NCBI GenBank assembly: GCA_905210485.1
Contig: CAJLXA010000003.1
Span: forward strand, 7,787-71,786
Reading direction: 5' to 3'
Length of the DNA: 64,000 nt
From: an uncultured Eubacteriales bacterium
GTDB taxonomy: Bacteria; Bacillota; Clostridia; Oscillospirales; CAG-272
Below, piece after piece: positions 8,393 to 17,260 of the stretch; position 1 is the stretch's first letter, and each line of letters opens with the position of its first letter. The notes below the pieces were generated by a model. The model was not told the DNA's origin. It searched no databases and saw nothing but the letters and a program-made list of their open reading frames with translations. The position numbers were made by a program, and so were the translations under genes.

Positions 8393-9673
8393 ATGTTCGT
8401 CGATAATGTAAAAATTTATATTAAAGCCGGAAACGGCGGCGACGGCGCCGTTTCTTTCCACCGCGAAAAATTTGTTGCCGCAGGCGGTCCCGACGGCGGC
8501 GACGGCGGCCGCGGGGGAAATATCGTTTTCCGCGTTGATGAAGGCGCCAATACGCTCCTTGCATTCCGTTATAAGAGAAAATTTGTTGCCGAAAACGGTG
8601 AAAACGGAAAAGGGGACAAGTTTCACGGGAAAAGCGGAAGCGACACAGTGGTGCTGGTACCTCCGGGAACTCTGCTTCGTGACGCGGCAAGCGGCAAGAT
8701 CATTTTTGATATGGCCGAAAATCCGGAGTTCATTGCCGCGAAAGGCGGCCGCGGCGGTTTCGGCAACCGCCATTTCGCCACGCCTACGCGTCAGATTCCG
8801 CGCTTTGCCAAAAAGGGCACGGCAGGGGAAGAACGCGAACTGGTTCTGGAACTGAAAATGATTGCCGACGTGGGCCTTATCGGCTACCCGAGCGTCGGGA
8901 AGTCTTCGATTCTCGCAAGGGTATCGGCGGCGCGGCCGAAGATAGCGGCTTACCATTTTACGACGCTTTCGCCGAATCTCGGCGTGGTATCGGTCGGCGA
9001 GGGAAAAGGTTTCGTGATGGCGGATATACCGGGTCTTATCGCCGGTGCTTCCGAGGGACTTGGCCTCGGCCACGCGTTTTTAAGGCATGTTGACCGTTGC
9101 CGGCTTCTTCTGCATGTGGTCGATATTGCCGCAACGGAAGGGCGCAACCCGACAGAGGATCTGCGCATGATCGACACCGAACTTTTACGTTACAGTCCCG
9201 AGCTTTCCGGGCGCCCTCAGATCATTGTGGCAAATAAATGCGACGCTCTTGATCCCGAAGCTCCGTATCTTGACGAGTTTCGCGCATATGCGGCGGCAAC
9301 GGGACGCGATATTCTTTTTGTTTCCGCGGCGACGGGGGAGGGACTGCCCGTTCTTCTGAACACCGTCAGAGAAAAACTGAAAGAACTTCCCGAAGTAACG
9401 GTTTATCAGCCCGAATATACGGCATTCGATGCGGCGGCAGACGCGGTTGACGTAAAGGCAACGACCGTGCGCCGTGAAAATGATACGTATTTCGTTGAGG
9501 GGCAGTGGCTTCTGAATTTCATGGGACAGATCAATTTTGACGATTATGAATCGCTGAATTTCTTCCAGCGCGTGTTGCAGAAAAACGGCGTTTTCGATCT
9601 GTTGCGCGAAAAAGGCATTAAGGACGGAGACACGGTAAACATTTACGATTTTGAGTTTGAATTCATCTACTAA
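8393..9673 (+). CDS. obg: GTPase Obg (CgtA)
   Basis: Obg binds the late 50S particle and ppGpp and links ribosome assembly to stress and, in sporulators, to development. I choose the ATG at 8393, giving MFVDNVKIYIKAGNGG, which matches the universal Obg start; the upstream ATG at 8378 would add five residues and overlap der. The Gly-rich Obg fold (1-158) is followed by the G domain with GYPSVGKSS, DIPGLI and NKCD. An OCT-type C-terminal domain is present (WLLNFMGQINFDDYESL). The 426-residue length is usual for Firmicutes. Confidence 0.96.
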   Translation: MFVDNVKIYIKAGNGGDGAVSFHREKFVAAGGPDGGDGGRGGNIVFRVDEGANTLLAFRYKRKFVAENGENGKGDKFHGKSGSDTVVLVPPGTLLRDAASGKIIFDMAENPEFIAAKGGRGGFGNRHFATPTRQIPRFAKKGTAGEERELVLELKMIADVGLIGYPSVGKSSILARVSAARPKIAAYHFTTLSPNLGVVSVGEGKGFVMADIPGLIAGASEGLGLGHAFLRHVDRCRLLLHVVDIAATEGRNPTEDLRMIDTELLRYSPELSGRPQIIVANKCDALDPEAPYLDEFRAYAAATGRDILFVSAATGEGLPVLLNTVREKLKELPEVTVYQPEYTAFDAAADAVDVKATTVRRENDTYFVEGQWLLNFMGQINFDDYESLNFFQRVLQKNGVFDLLREKGIKDGDTVNIYDFEFEFIY

Positions 9674-9773
9674 TGTCGCCTTTGGTTTACAAAAATAAAG
9701 ATATTCCGCACAATATCACTGCAGGTGCAGTTAAAAAATAACGGTACAGTAAAAACACATATTGGGAGGCTTT

Positions 9774-10595
9774 ATGCAAAACACGGAAAAACAGGAACTG
9801 GAGCGTATTGCCCGCGAGGTACGCATCGGTATTATCGAGGGAGTGTATCACGCGGGATGCGGTCATCCGGGCGGTTCGCTCTCCATTGCGGACATGATCA
9901 CCTATCTTTACTTCAAAGAAATGAATATTGATCCCGCCCGTCCCAAAATGCACGACAGAGATCGCTTCGTTCTCTCCAAGGGACACACGGCGCCCGCCTT
10001 GTATGCGGCGCTTGCTCTGCGCGGGTATTTCCCGGTAGAGGATCTGAAAACACTGCGTAAGATTCATTCGCATTTGCAGGGACATCCCGATATGAACAGC
10101 ACGCCCGGCGTAGATATGTCGGCCGGCTCTCTCGGCCTTGGTATCTCCTCCGCCTGCGGCATGGCTCTCGCCGCTAAAATTTCAGGCGACAAGTACCGTG
10201 TGTATACGATTCTCGGCGACGGTGAAACCGAAGAGGGACAGGTGTGGGAAGCGGCGATGTTTGCGGCTCACTATAAACTGGACAACCTTTGCGCCATTGT
10301 GGACTGGAACGGCTTACAGATCGACGGTCCGATTGCCGAAGTGATGAATCCCGCGCCTCATGACGAAAAATTCCGCGCTTTCGGATGGAATGTCGTGTCC
10401 ATTGACGGGCACAATTTCGATGAAATCGAAAAAGCGCTGAAGATCGCACGCGAAACCAAGGGCAAACCCACGGTCATCATCATGAAGACCGTGAAAGGCA
10501 AAGGCGTTTCCTATATGGAAAACAAGGTGGAATGGCATGGGGCCGCTCCTAAAGAAGAACAGTATAAACAGGCAATGGCCGAGCTTACAAAGTAA
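9774..10595 (+). CDS. Transketolase, N-terminal (TPP-binding) subunit
   Basis: Many Firmicutes and archaea split transketolase into two proteins; this is the TPP/Mg-binding half. The start at 9774 is set by GGGAGG 4-9 nt upstream. The 273 residues include GCGHPGGSLSIAD near residue 26, the TPP motif GDGETEEGQVWEA near 150 and VDWNGLQIDG near 181. It interconverts ketose and aldose phosphates in the non-oxidative pentose phosphate pathway, working with the next gene. Sixteen nucleotides separate the two, so co-translation is likely. Confidence 0.95.
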   Translation: MQNTEKQELERIAREVRIGIIEGVYHAGCGHPGGSLSIADMITYLYFKEMNIDPARPKMHDRDRFVLSKGHTAPALYAALALRGYFPVEDLKTLRKIHSHLQGHPDMNSTPGVDMSAGSLGLGISSACGMALAAKISGDKYRVYTILGDGETEEGQVWEAAMFAAHYKLDNLCAIVDWNGLQIDGPIAEVMNPAPHDEKFRAFGWNVVSIDGHNFDEIEKALKIARETKGKPTVIIMKTVKGKGVSYMENKVEWHGAAPKEEQYKQAMAELTK

Positions 10596-10610
10596 GGGAG
10601 TCGTACGGAT

Positions 10611-11555
10611 ATGGAAAAAATGGCAACAAGAGAAGGCTACGGCAAGGCGCTTGCCGAACTTGGAGAAAAATATGATTTTGTGGTTTTGGACGCGGATCTT
10701 GCCGCGGCAACCAAAACAGGCGTTTTCAAGAAAAAATTTCCCGACCGCTTCTTTGACTGCGGTATTGCGGAAGGCAACATGATGAGCGTTGCCGCCGGCA
10801 TTGCCACCACGGGTCGGATCCCGTTTGTGTCCACATTCGCCATGTTTGCCGCCGGACGTGCATTTGAACAGGTGCGCAATTCCATCGGTTATCCGCATCT
10901 CAATGTGAAAATCGGTGCAACGCATGCGGGGATCACGGTAGGCGAAGACGGCGCAACGCATCAATGCAACGAAGACATTGCGCTCATGCGTACGATTCCC
11001 GGCATGACGATCTTAAATCCCTGCGACGCCAATGAGGCGCACGCCGTTGTGGAGGCGGCGCTTCACATCGACGGTCCCGTGTATATGCGTTTCGGCCGTT
11101 TTGCCGTGCCGGATCTGACGTCGGAGCGCGCGGATTACCGCTTTGAAGTCGGAAAAGGCGTTGTTCTTGCCGACGGTAAGGACGTAACGATTGTTGCCAC
11201 CGGCTTTATGGTGCATCTTGCGTTGGAGGCGCGCGCTATGCTTGCCGAAGAGGGAATTTGTGCGGCGGTGCTGAATATCCACACGATCAAACCGCTTGAC
11301 GGCGCTTTGATTGCGGCATATGCCGAAAAGACAGGCGCTGTAGTCACCGCAGAGGAACACAGCATTATCGGCGGCCTCGGCGGCGCGGTGGCGGAATATC
11401 TCTCCGAAAACCGCCCGACCCCTGTTGTGCGCGTCGGCGTCAATGATCGGTACGGTCATTCGGGCAGCGTTCCGGAACTTCTGGAAATGTACGGCCTGAC
11501 GGCGAAGAATATCGCGGCACAGGCAAAAAAAGCCATCGGCATGAAAACAAAATAA
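10611..11555 (+). CDS. Transketolase, C-terminal (pyrimidine-binding) subunit
   Basis: This 314-residue protein supplies the pyrimidine-binding and C-terminal domains. Visible are DADLAAATKTG near residue 25, GIAEGNMMSVAAGIA near 50 with the catalytic Glu that activates TPP, and HAGITVGEDGATHQ near 105. The C-terminal domain ends with GHSGSVPELLEMYGL. It pairs with the preceding subunit. The operon ends at a strong hairpin 26 nt downstream. DXS-like proteins resemble it, but the split form beside an N-terminal half decides for transketolase. Confidence 0.95.
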   Translation: MEKMATREGYGKALAELGEKYDFVVLDADLAAATKTGVFKKKFPDRFFDCGIAEGNMMSVAAGIATTGRIPFVSTFAMFAAGRAFEQVRNSIGYPHLNVKIGATHAGITVGEDGATHQCNEDIALMRTIPGMTILNPCDANEAHAVVEAALHIDGPVYMRFGRFAVPDLTSERADYRFEVGKGVVLADGKDVTIVATGFMVHLALEARAMLAEEGICAAVLNIHTIKPLDGALIAAYAEKTGAVVTAEEHSIIGGLGGAVAEYLSENRPTPVVRVGVNDRYGHSGSVPELLEMYGLTAKNIAAQAKKAIGMKTK

Positions 11556-11580
11556 AAGAAGGCGCGATCTTCTTGAAAAC

Positions 11581-11615
11581 GGCGGAAACGGAAATAACCG
11601 TTTCCGCCGCTTTTT
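11581..11615 (+). terminator. Intrinsic terminator of the transketolase operon
   Basis: An 11-bp perfect stem (11581-11591 with 11598-11608, 6-nt loop) is followed by GCTTTTT. Confidence 0.9.
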
Positions 11616-11666
11616 ACGTCATAGACGTCCGGCGCCGGGCATATGGTAGAAGAGCGAGGTATATAT

Positions 11667-12743
11667 ATGAAGACATTGCTCTACATTCTGGGAACGCGCC
11701 CGGAGGCCGTGAAAATGTGTCCGCTGATCCGAACGATCAAAAACAGAAATATATGCCATAACACGGTGTTTCTGACAGGACAACACGGTCGCGCGGCAAG
11801 CGAGGTACTCGATTTTTTTGAAGTTGCGGCGCATATAACATCGGAGGCCGTCCATGCGCCGTCATTATATATGCTGACGGATGAACTTTTTCGCAGAGCG
11901 GAAAAAACGCTTGCCGAAACAAATCCCGATTATGTTGCGGTTCACGGTGATACCGCTTCCGCTTTTACGGGAGCAATGGCGGCATTTTACAGAAAGATCC
12001 CCATTCTGCATATAGAAGCGGGATTGCGGACATATCGGAAATATATGCCGTATCCGGAGGAATTTTTTCGCCGTGCCATCGCCGCTATGGCGGAGTACCA
12101 TTTTGCGCCGACAGAAGAGGCGCGACGGCATCTGTTGTCCGAAGGCGTTGCCGACGACAGAATTTTTGTGACAGGGAACACTATACGGGACGCCATTGAC
12201 TACGGTGCAGGAAAATCCCATATTCACTGTCCGGAAAAACCGTATGCATTGCTGACGGTACATCGGCGCGAAAACCGCGGCGAACCGATGGAACGCATCT
12301 TCTCGGCAATTGCCGGGATTGCCGGCGCTATGCCGGAATTGCGGATAGTATATCCCGTCCATCCGAATCCTGCGGTAGGGCGGGCGGCGGCCACGGCGTT
12401 TATGCATATTCCCTCGGTGACTCTTCTTTCTCCGTTGCCGTTTTACGATTTTCATGCACTTCTGAAAGAAGCCCTTTGCGTATTTACGGACAGCGGCGGC
12501 GTACAGGAAGAGGCGGCCGCTTTCGGTGTTCCCGCTATTGTTCTGCGCGACGAAACGGAAAGGGAAGAAGAGAAAAAGAACGGCGCCCTGTATCTTGTGG
12601 GAAGCGACAGCGGAAAAATTATGGACGCTTTTTTCAAAGTTTATCGTCACCGCGATGATAATCGTATGCCGTGCCTCTATGAATCCTCTCCATCCGAAAA
12701 AATAGCGGATATATTGGAAAATATGTTTAAATGTAAACTTTGA
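11667..12743 (+). CDS. wecB: UDP-N-acetylglucosamine 2-epimerase (non-hydrolysing)
   Basis: The enzyme interconverts UDP-GlcNAc and UDP-ManNAc, the precursor of ManNAc-containing wall or capsule polymers. I use the ATG at 11667, which gives the conserved MKTLLYILGTRPEAVKM start with a GAGCGAGG SD; the ATG at 11643 adds eight atypical residues. Family marks include HGDTAS near 98, EAGLRTY near 122, ETHR-type LTVHRREN near 205 and DSGGVQEEA near 276. The 358-residue length is normal. It appears to be a single-gene unit, so the polymer it feeds is unknown. Confidence 0.93.
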   Translation: MKTLLYILGTRPEAVKMCPLIRTIKNRNICHNTVFLTGQHGRAASEVLDFFEVAAHITSEAVHAPSLYMLTDELFRRAEKTLAETNPDYVAVHGDTASAFTGAMAAFYRKIPILHIEAGLRTYRKYMPYPEEFFRRAIAAMAEYHFAPTEEARRHLLSEGVADDRIFVTGNTIRDAIDYGAGKSHIHCPEKPYALLTVHRRENRGEPMERIFSAIAGIAGAMPELRIVYPVHPNPAVGRAAATAFMHIPSVTLLSPLPFYDFHALLKEALCVFTDSGGVQEEAAAFGVPAIVLRDETEREEEKKNGALYLVGSDSGKIMDAFFKVYRHRDDNRMPCLYESSPSEKIADILENMFKCKL

Positions 12744-12849
12744 ATTGCATTTTGGCGAAAAAATAGGAAACACTGTTTGTGAAAAACAAAAGGCTTCATG
12801 CGAAATTCGACCGTTTTTATTTTCTTTTTTCTTTTTTCGACATTAAATC

Positions 12850-12877
12850 TTGACAAGTCGAAAGAAAGTGTTATAAT
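12850..12877 (+). promoter_or_regulatory. SigA promoter of the DUF1508 gene
   Basis: TTGACA (12850-12855), 16-nt spacer, TATAAT (12872-12877), 57 nt upstream of the ATG. Confidence 0.75.
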
Positions 12878-12933
12878 TATATTGTAAATACTTGACGGTT
12901 CGGGCGACCGCAACCGCTCTATGAGGTGAATGT

Positions 12934-14253
12934 ATGTTGAATTTTGCTCTCATTTTTGCATCTTCCGACAACTGGCTTCCCATGCTTATCGTTGCCGCCG
13001 TAGCGGTGGTTCTCGTCGGCGTGTCGGCCGCCATTACGGTGTCGCGCAAGAAGGCTAAAAGCAAGAAAAATGAAAATTCCGTCGTATCCGATGCGGTTGA
13101 TACAAGTGCTTCCGACGCGACCGACACGACTGAAAACGCGCCTGCCGCCGATACGGTGAACGTTGCGGAGGAAACAGTCGCGGAAACATCTGCCGATACG
13201 GAAAAAACTGCAGAGAACGTCGAAGCAGAACCCGTCGCGGACGATGCCGTTGCGTCCGAGGAAAAAGCCGATGCGGAGCCGGCGGCCGAAACTGCTGAAG
13301 AAGCGATTCCCGAAGCCGTTACAGAAAACACGGAAAACGTTGCAGTTGAGGAAACGGAGACCGCAGAAACCGTGAAAGAATCGCAGGAAGACGCCGCCGA
13401 TGCGCTTCCCGCGGATACGCAGGAAACCGGCGAAGAATCGTCCGAGACTCCCGCGGCGGCCGAAGTTGTGGCTAAAAATGCCGGCAAATACGATTTTATT
13501 CTCGGCCTTGACGGCTATCATTATTGCCTGATTGCCAACAACGGACAGCTTCTTTACGAAAGCGTTGGATATACCAGTTATGAGGGCGCCAAAAACGCTG
13601 TTGATACTTTCCGTCATGCAGTGGAAGTGGGACACTTCCAGATCCGTTCCGACCGCGGCGGCCGCTACAGTTTCGTTGTCGGCGGGAAATTCTACGGTGA
13701 AGGTTATACCAGTTATGCGCAGTGCGAGCGCGCAATTGAATCGGTGAAGCATTTTGCCCCGACAAAAAATATGGTTGAACCCGTGTTCACGCCCGAGGCC
13801 GAGCAGGCTTACCTCGATGCCCGTAACAGCCTGAAAAAAGCAAGTTCGGTGAATTGGGATGATATTGCCGCCAAAGAGGCTTCTGTCAAGAAGTCCGGTA
13901 AATTTATCGTCGAACCCGAAGAGGGCGGCGCTTCGTTTGCCCTTATCGCCAATAACGGCCTTTGCCTTTACACGAGCCGCATTTACAGTGATCTGAAATC
14001 CGCAACCAATGCGGTAGACGCCTTTAAAAAGGCGGTGTATATCGGTAACTTCTTCGCCACAGATGACAAATTCGGTAACTACCGTTTTGCATTGAAAGGC
14101 GCGGGAACCAACTGGTATGTCGGCGATTCCTATGCCGCAAAAGATCGTTGTCTGAATGCCATTGAATCGGTGAAACGCTTTGTCGCTACCGCCGATATTG
14201 TGGTGAATAAAGAGCAGAACGAAGAAAATAAAGAAGAGGAAGCGGCGGAGTAA
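12934..14253 (+). CDS. Membrane-anchored DUF1508 (YegP-like) tandem repeat protein
   Basis: The 439-residue protein has an N-terminal membrane segment (about residues 10-30), then about 140 residues very rich in Ala, Glu, Thr, Asp and Val, then four related units from about residue 182. The first unit is KYDFILGLDGYHYCLIANNG and each carries a GY/IYS-type turn and a final A-(V/I)-(D/E)-(T/S)-F/V-helix, typical of paired DUF1508 (YegP) repeats. No enzyme motif is present. The fold and its function are uncharacterised as far as I know. The acidic linker resembles a flexible spacer that holds the repeats away from the membrane. GAGGTG precedes the ATG by 5 nt. The gene is monocistronic. Confidence 0.8.
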   Translation: MLNFALIFASSDNWLPMLIVAAVAVVLVGVSAAITVSRKKAKSKKNENSVVSDAVDTSASDATDTTENAPAADTVNVAEETVAETSADTEKTAENVEAEPVADDAVASEEKADAEPAAETAEEAIPEAVTENTENVAVEETETAETVKESQEDAADALPADTQETGEESSETPAAAEVVAKNAGKYDFILGLDGYHYCLIANNGQLLYESVGYTSYEGAKNAVDTFRHAVEVGHFQIRSDRGGRYSFVVGGKFYGEGYTSYAQCERAIESVKHFAPTKNMVEPVFTPEAEQAYLDARNSLKKASSVNWDDIAAKEASVKKSGKFIVEPEEGGASFALIANNGLCLYTSRIYSDLKSATNAVDAFKKAVYIGNFFATDDKFGNYRFALKGAGTNWYVGDSYAAKDRCLNAIESVKRFVATADIVVNKEQNEENKEEEAAE

Positions 14254-14271
14254 TCCGCAGTTATTGAAAAG

Positions 14272-14307
14272 CATCGGCAGGAGAGTGTTCTTCTGCCGAT
14301 GTTTTTT
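14272..14307 (+). terminator. Intrinsic terminator of the DUF1508 gene
   Basis: A 9-bp stem (14272-14280 with 14293-14301) is followed by six T. Confidence 0.88.
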
Positions 14308-14445
14308 ATATATCGAAAATCATGCGATAGGCGCATGACTAATATAACAAAAAATAATTTTTCATTTGTGAAATGTAGAAAAAAGATAAGTGACGCGACA
14401 GGGAGTGGCACAATTCCATCAAAAAACGAACTTCTTGCATACCTA

Positions 14446-14474
14446 TTGACTTATTGCTAACGCAGGAGTATAAT
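14446..14474 (+). promoter_or_regulatory. SigA promoter of the broken leucine-rich-repeat gene
   Basis: TTGACT (14446-14451), 17-nt spacer, TATAAT (14469-14474), about 55 nt before the expected start. It remains intact although the gene downstream is damaged. Confidence 0.75.
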
Positions 14475-14529
14475 AAAATTGTTTCCCATTTTATTCCTAT
14501 AAATAATACATATTTCGGAGGCAAGACAA

Positions 14530-15118
14530 ATAAAGCAATCGCCAGAACTACGCACCTTTTTTATACTTATCGCAATAGCGATCTTCTTATGGACGATGCT
14601 ATTTGTACTGTCGAATACCACACCGCCCGATGACAGTACATCACAAAGCGAGCAGGAGTCACAAAGTGAGCAGGAATCTTTGCAGACGGAAGAGCACACA
14701 CATACATTTGCGAACGCATGGTCGTATGACGATACATATCACTGGCATGCCGCAACTTGTGAACACACAAGCGAGGTTGACGGAAAAGCAGAGCATAGCC
14801 TCGTGAAAGGCGTTTGCTCTGTATGCAATATAAAGATAGCCTCCGAAGGTCTGGCGGTATGAATTGACTGCGGATCAGACTGCATATATCGTGATCGGTT
14901 ATGGCGATTGCGTCGATACCAATGTTATTATTCCGGCTTCTTATAACGGACTGCCGGTGGTAGGTATCGGAGACGAGGCATTTTCCGGTTGTAGCAGTTT
15001 CACAAGCATCACCTATACCGGCACAAAAGCGGAGTGGGAAAAAATAGAAAGATCCGCGTCCGGCATAACCTGTACGGTTATTTGTTCTGACGGAACCATT
15101 GAAGACTGCGCATTCTGA
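14530..15118 (+). pseudogene. Decayed BspA-type leucine-rich-repeat surface protein
   Basis: A perfectly spaced GGAGG (14517-14521) is followed after 8 nt by ATA (14530) where ATG is expected. The reading frame from there gives a signal-anchor (FFILIAIAIFLWTM), a Ser/Glu/Gln-rich spacer and a His/Cys segment (HWHAATCEHTSEVDG, CSVC). It stops at TGA 14860-14862. Removing one G at 14856-14857 restores a continuous frame, YELTADQTAYIVIGYGD, leading to one BspA-like repeat (IGDEAFSGCSSFTSITY) and a usual C-terminus (GTKAEWEKIE). A lost start and a +1 shift point to a pseudogene; a sequencing error could explain the shift but not the start. Only one repeat is left, so internal deletion is likely too. 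Confidence 0.75.
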
Positions 15119-15131
15119 CATATTCCAATAT

Positions 15132-15165
15132 AAAAAGCAGCGGGCGAACGCTATGCGTTTGCCCG
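15132..15165 (-). terminator. Terminator of mnmG, possibly bidirectional
   Basis: An 11-bp stem with one mismatch (15141-15151 with 15155-15165) is followed on the minus strand by CTGCTTTTTA. Confidence 0.75.
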
Positions 15166-15198
15166 TTGTAGTTTTATACAGGTATGTGTATCTGAAGT

Positions 15199-17070
15199 TC
15201 AGCGGAGGTAGATCAGAAGTACGGAAATGTCGGCGGGGTTCACGCCGCTGATGCGCGACGCCTGTCCGAGATTCAGGGGACGGACGAGATTCAGTTTTTG
15301 CGCCGCTTCGATGCGGAGCCCTTTTATTTTCATGTAATCCAGATCAGCAGGAAGCAATTTGTTTTCCAGTTTTTCATGCCGTGCGACTTCGGCGAGTTCA
15401 CGGCGGATATACCCTTCGTACTTGATCTGAATTTCGGCCGTGACCGTTACGGAACGGGGAAGGGACGGACGTTCGGGGTCAAGCGGTAGCAGGGCGGTAT
15501 AGTCAAGTTCCGGCCGGCGGAGAATTTCTGCAAGTTTGCATCCGTTTGCGAGCGGCGCCGTGCCGAGAGCAGAAAGAACACGATTGGTTTCCGCAGACGG
15601 TGCAACCGTTACGCGGGCAAGACGTGCAATCTCATCGTCTATGGCCTTTTTCTTTTCGAGAAAACGTTGATAACGTTCTTCGTCTATCAGGCCGACGCGA
15701 TGTCCCATTTCCGTCAGACGAAGATCGGCGTTATCCTGACGCAGGAGAAGACGGTATTCACTGCGCGAAGTCATAATGCGGTAGGGTTCGTTTGTACCCT
15801 TGGTGACAAGGTCGTCAATCAGGGTGCCGATATAGGAGGAACTGCGGGAGAGGATCAGCGGCGGTTCGTTTTTTACGGCCAATGCGGCGTTGATGCCGGC
15901 GACAAGGCCTTGCGCGGCGGCTTCTTCATAGCCGGACGTGCCGTTGAACTGTCCGGCGCCGTAGAGACCGTGAATCTCCTTGAATTCCAGCGTCGGGAGG
16001 AGCGACGTCGGGTCTACGCAATCATATTCAATGGCATAGGCGTAACGCATGACTTCCGCATTTTCAAATCCGGGCAGGGAGTGCAACATCTGAATTTGCA
16101 GATAGGTCGGCATAGAGGTGGAAAAACCTTGAATATACATCTCCTCGGTTTCCGCACCGCAGGGCTCCACAAAGAGTTGATGGCGATCTTTATCGGCAAA
16201 ACGGACGACTTTATCTTCAATGGAGGGGCAGTAACGCGGCCCGGTGGCATGGATACGACCGCCGTACATGGCGCTTTCCTCCAGGTTTTCACGGATCAGA
16301 CGGTGCGTATTTTCATTTGTATAAACAATATGGCAGGGAATCTGTTCTATGTTGTTCAGCGCCGCGGCGTCGGAGCGTACGGAAAAGGGAATAACGGGAT
16401 GTTCGCCGGGTTGAATTTCAAGTTTGGAAAAGTCAATACTGCGTTTGGCAACGCGTGCAGGCGTGCCGGTTTTGAAACGCATCAGGCGAACGCCTTCGCG
16501 GCGCAGGGAGTCCGACAGACCCTTTGCGGGGAGCATACCGTCCGGCCCTCCCTCATAAGAGGCGTGGCCGACAAAAATTTTTCCTTCCAGATAGGTACCG
16601 GCGGCAATAATGACCTTTTCACAATGAAAAGTATCGCCGAGGCGCGTGACGAGGCCTGTGACGCGCTTTCCGCGTTCATCGGATTCGGTGATGAGAGAAA
16701 CCACTTCGGCCTGTAGAATACGAAGATTTTCGGTTTTTTCCAGCGTATGTTTCATATGGAGGCGATAGGCCATGCGGTCAGCCTGTATGCGCTTGGAATG
16801 AACGGCCGCACCCTTGCCCAAATTCAGCGTGCGGGATTGCAACATTACATGGTCGGCACAAGCGCCCATTTCGCCGCCGAGAGCGTCAATTTCAAAGACG
16901 AGGTGACCTTTTCCGCTTCCGCCGATCGAGGGGTTGCAGGGCATATTGGCAATAGCGTCGAGGTTGATGGTAAAAAGAAAGGTAGGAAGGCCGAGGCGTG
17001 CCGTTGCCAGCGCCGCCTCCACACCGGCATGTCCCGCGCCGATGACCGCGACGGTTGTGGTGAATTCCAT
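15199..17070 (-). CDS. mnmG: tRNA uridine-5-carboxymethylaminomethyl modification enzyme MnmG (GidA)
   Basis: MnmG with MnmE modifies the wobble U34 of several tRNAs using FAD and methylene-THF. The start at 17070 gives MEFTTTVAVIGAGHAGVEAA with the FAD Rossmann motif at once; a CGGAG SD lies upstream. The frame is open further 5' but those residues are non-homologous. Conserved blocks CNPSIGGSGKGH near residue 46 and GQFNGTSGYEEAAAQG near 370 are present. The 623-residue length is normal. It has its own promoter. MnmE is not in the window. Confidence 0.96.
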   Translation of the reverse strand: MEFTTTVAVIGAGHAGVEAALATARLGLPTFLFTINLDAIANMPCNPSIGGSGKGHLVFEIDALGGEMGACADHVMLQSRTLNLGKGAAVHSKRIQADRMAYRLHMKHTLEKTENLRILQAEVVSLITESDERGKRVTGLVTRLGDTFHCEKVIIAAGTYLEGKIFVGHASYEGGPDGMLPAKGLSDSLRREGVRLMRFKTGTPARVAKRSIDFSKLEIQPGEHPVIPFSVRSDAAALNNIEQIPCHIVYTNENTHRLIRENLEESAMYGGRIHATGPRYCPSIEDKVVRFADKDRHQLFVEPCGAETEEMYIQGFSTSMPTYLQIQMLHSLPGFENAEVMRYAYAIEYDCVDPTSLLPTLEFKEIHGLYGAGQFNGTSGYEEAAAQGLVAGINAALAVKNEPPLILSRSSSYIGTLIDDLVTKGTNEPYRIMTSRSEYRLLLRQDNADLRLTEMGHRVGLIDEERYQRFLEKKKAIDDEIARLARVTVAPSAETNRVLSALGTAPLANGCKLAEILRRPELDYTALLPLDPERPSLPRSVTVTAEIQIKYEGYIRRELAEVARHEKLENKLLPADLDYMKIKGLRIEAAQKLNLVRPLNLGQASRISGVNPADISVLLIYLR

Positions 17071-17104
17071 ATGTTTTCGCTCCGAAAAATAAAATACAAC
17101 TATT

Positions 17105-17133
17105 ATTTTAACATGCTTTCGGCAAAAAGACAA
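17105..17133 (-). promoter_or_regulatory. SigA promoter of mnmG
   Basis: On the minus strand TTGTCT (17128-17133), 17-nt spacer, TAAAAT (17105-17110), 34 nt upstream of the chosen start. Confidence 0.65.
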
Positions 17134-17208
17134 GTATTCCGATAAAAAAAGATGTGACGGAATACAGGTTATTGCAAAGAACGGGGCTGTATCTTCCGAA
17201 AATATAGT

Positions 17209-17244
17209 AAACCGGGGGATAAGCGCACACTTATCCCCCGGTTT
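17209..17244 (-). terminator. Terminator of the glm operon
   Basis: A perfect 15-bp stem (17209-17223 with 17230-17244, 6-nt loop) lies 17 nt past the glmS stop. On the minus strand the stem ends in TTT and is followed by an AT-rich tract. Confidence 0.85.
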
Positions 17245-17260
17245 TATGTTTTGCGGAGCG

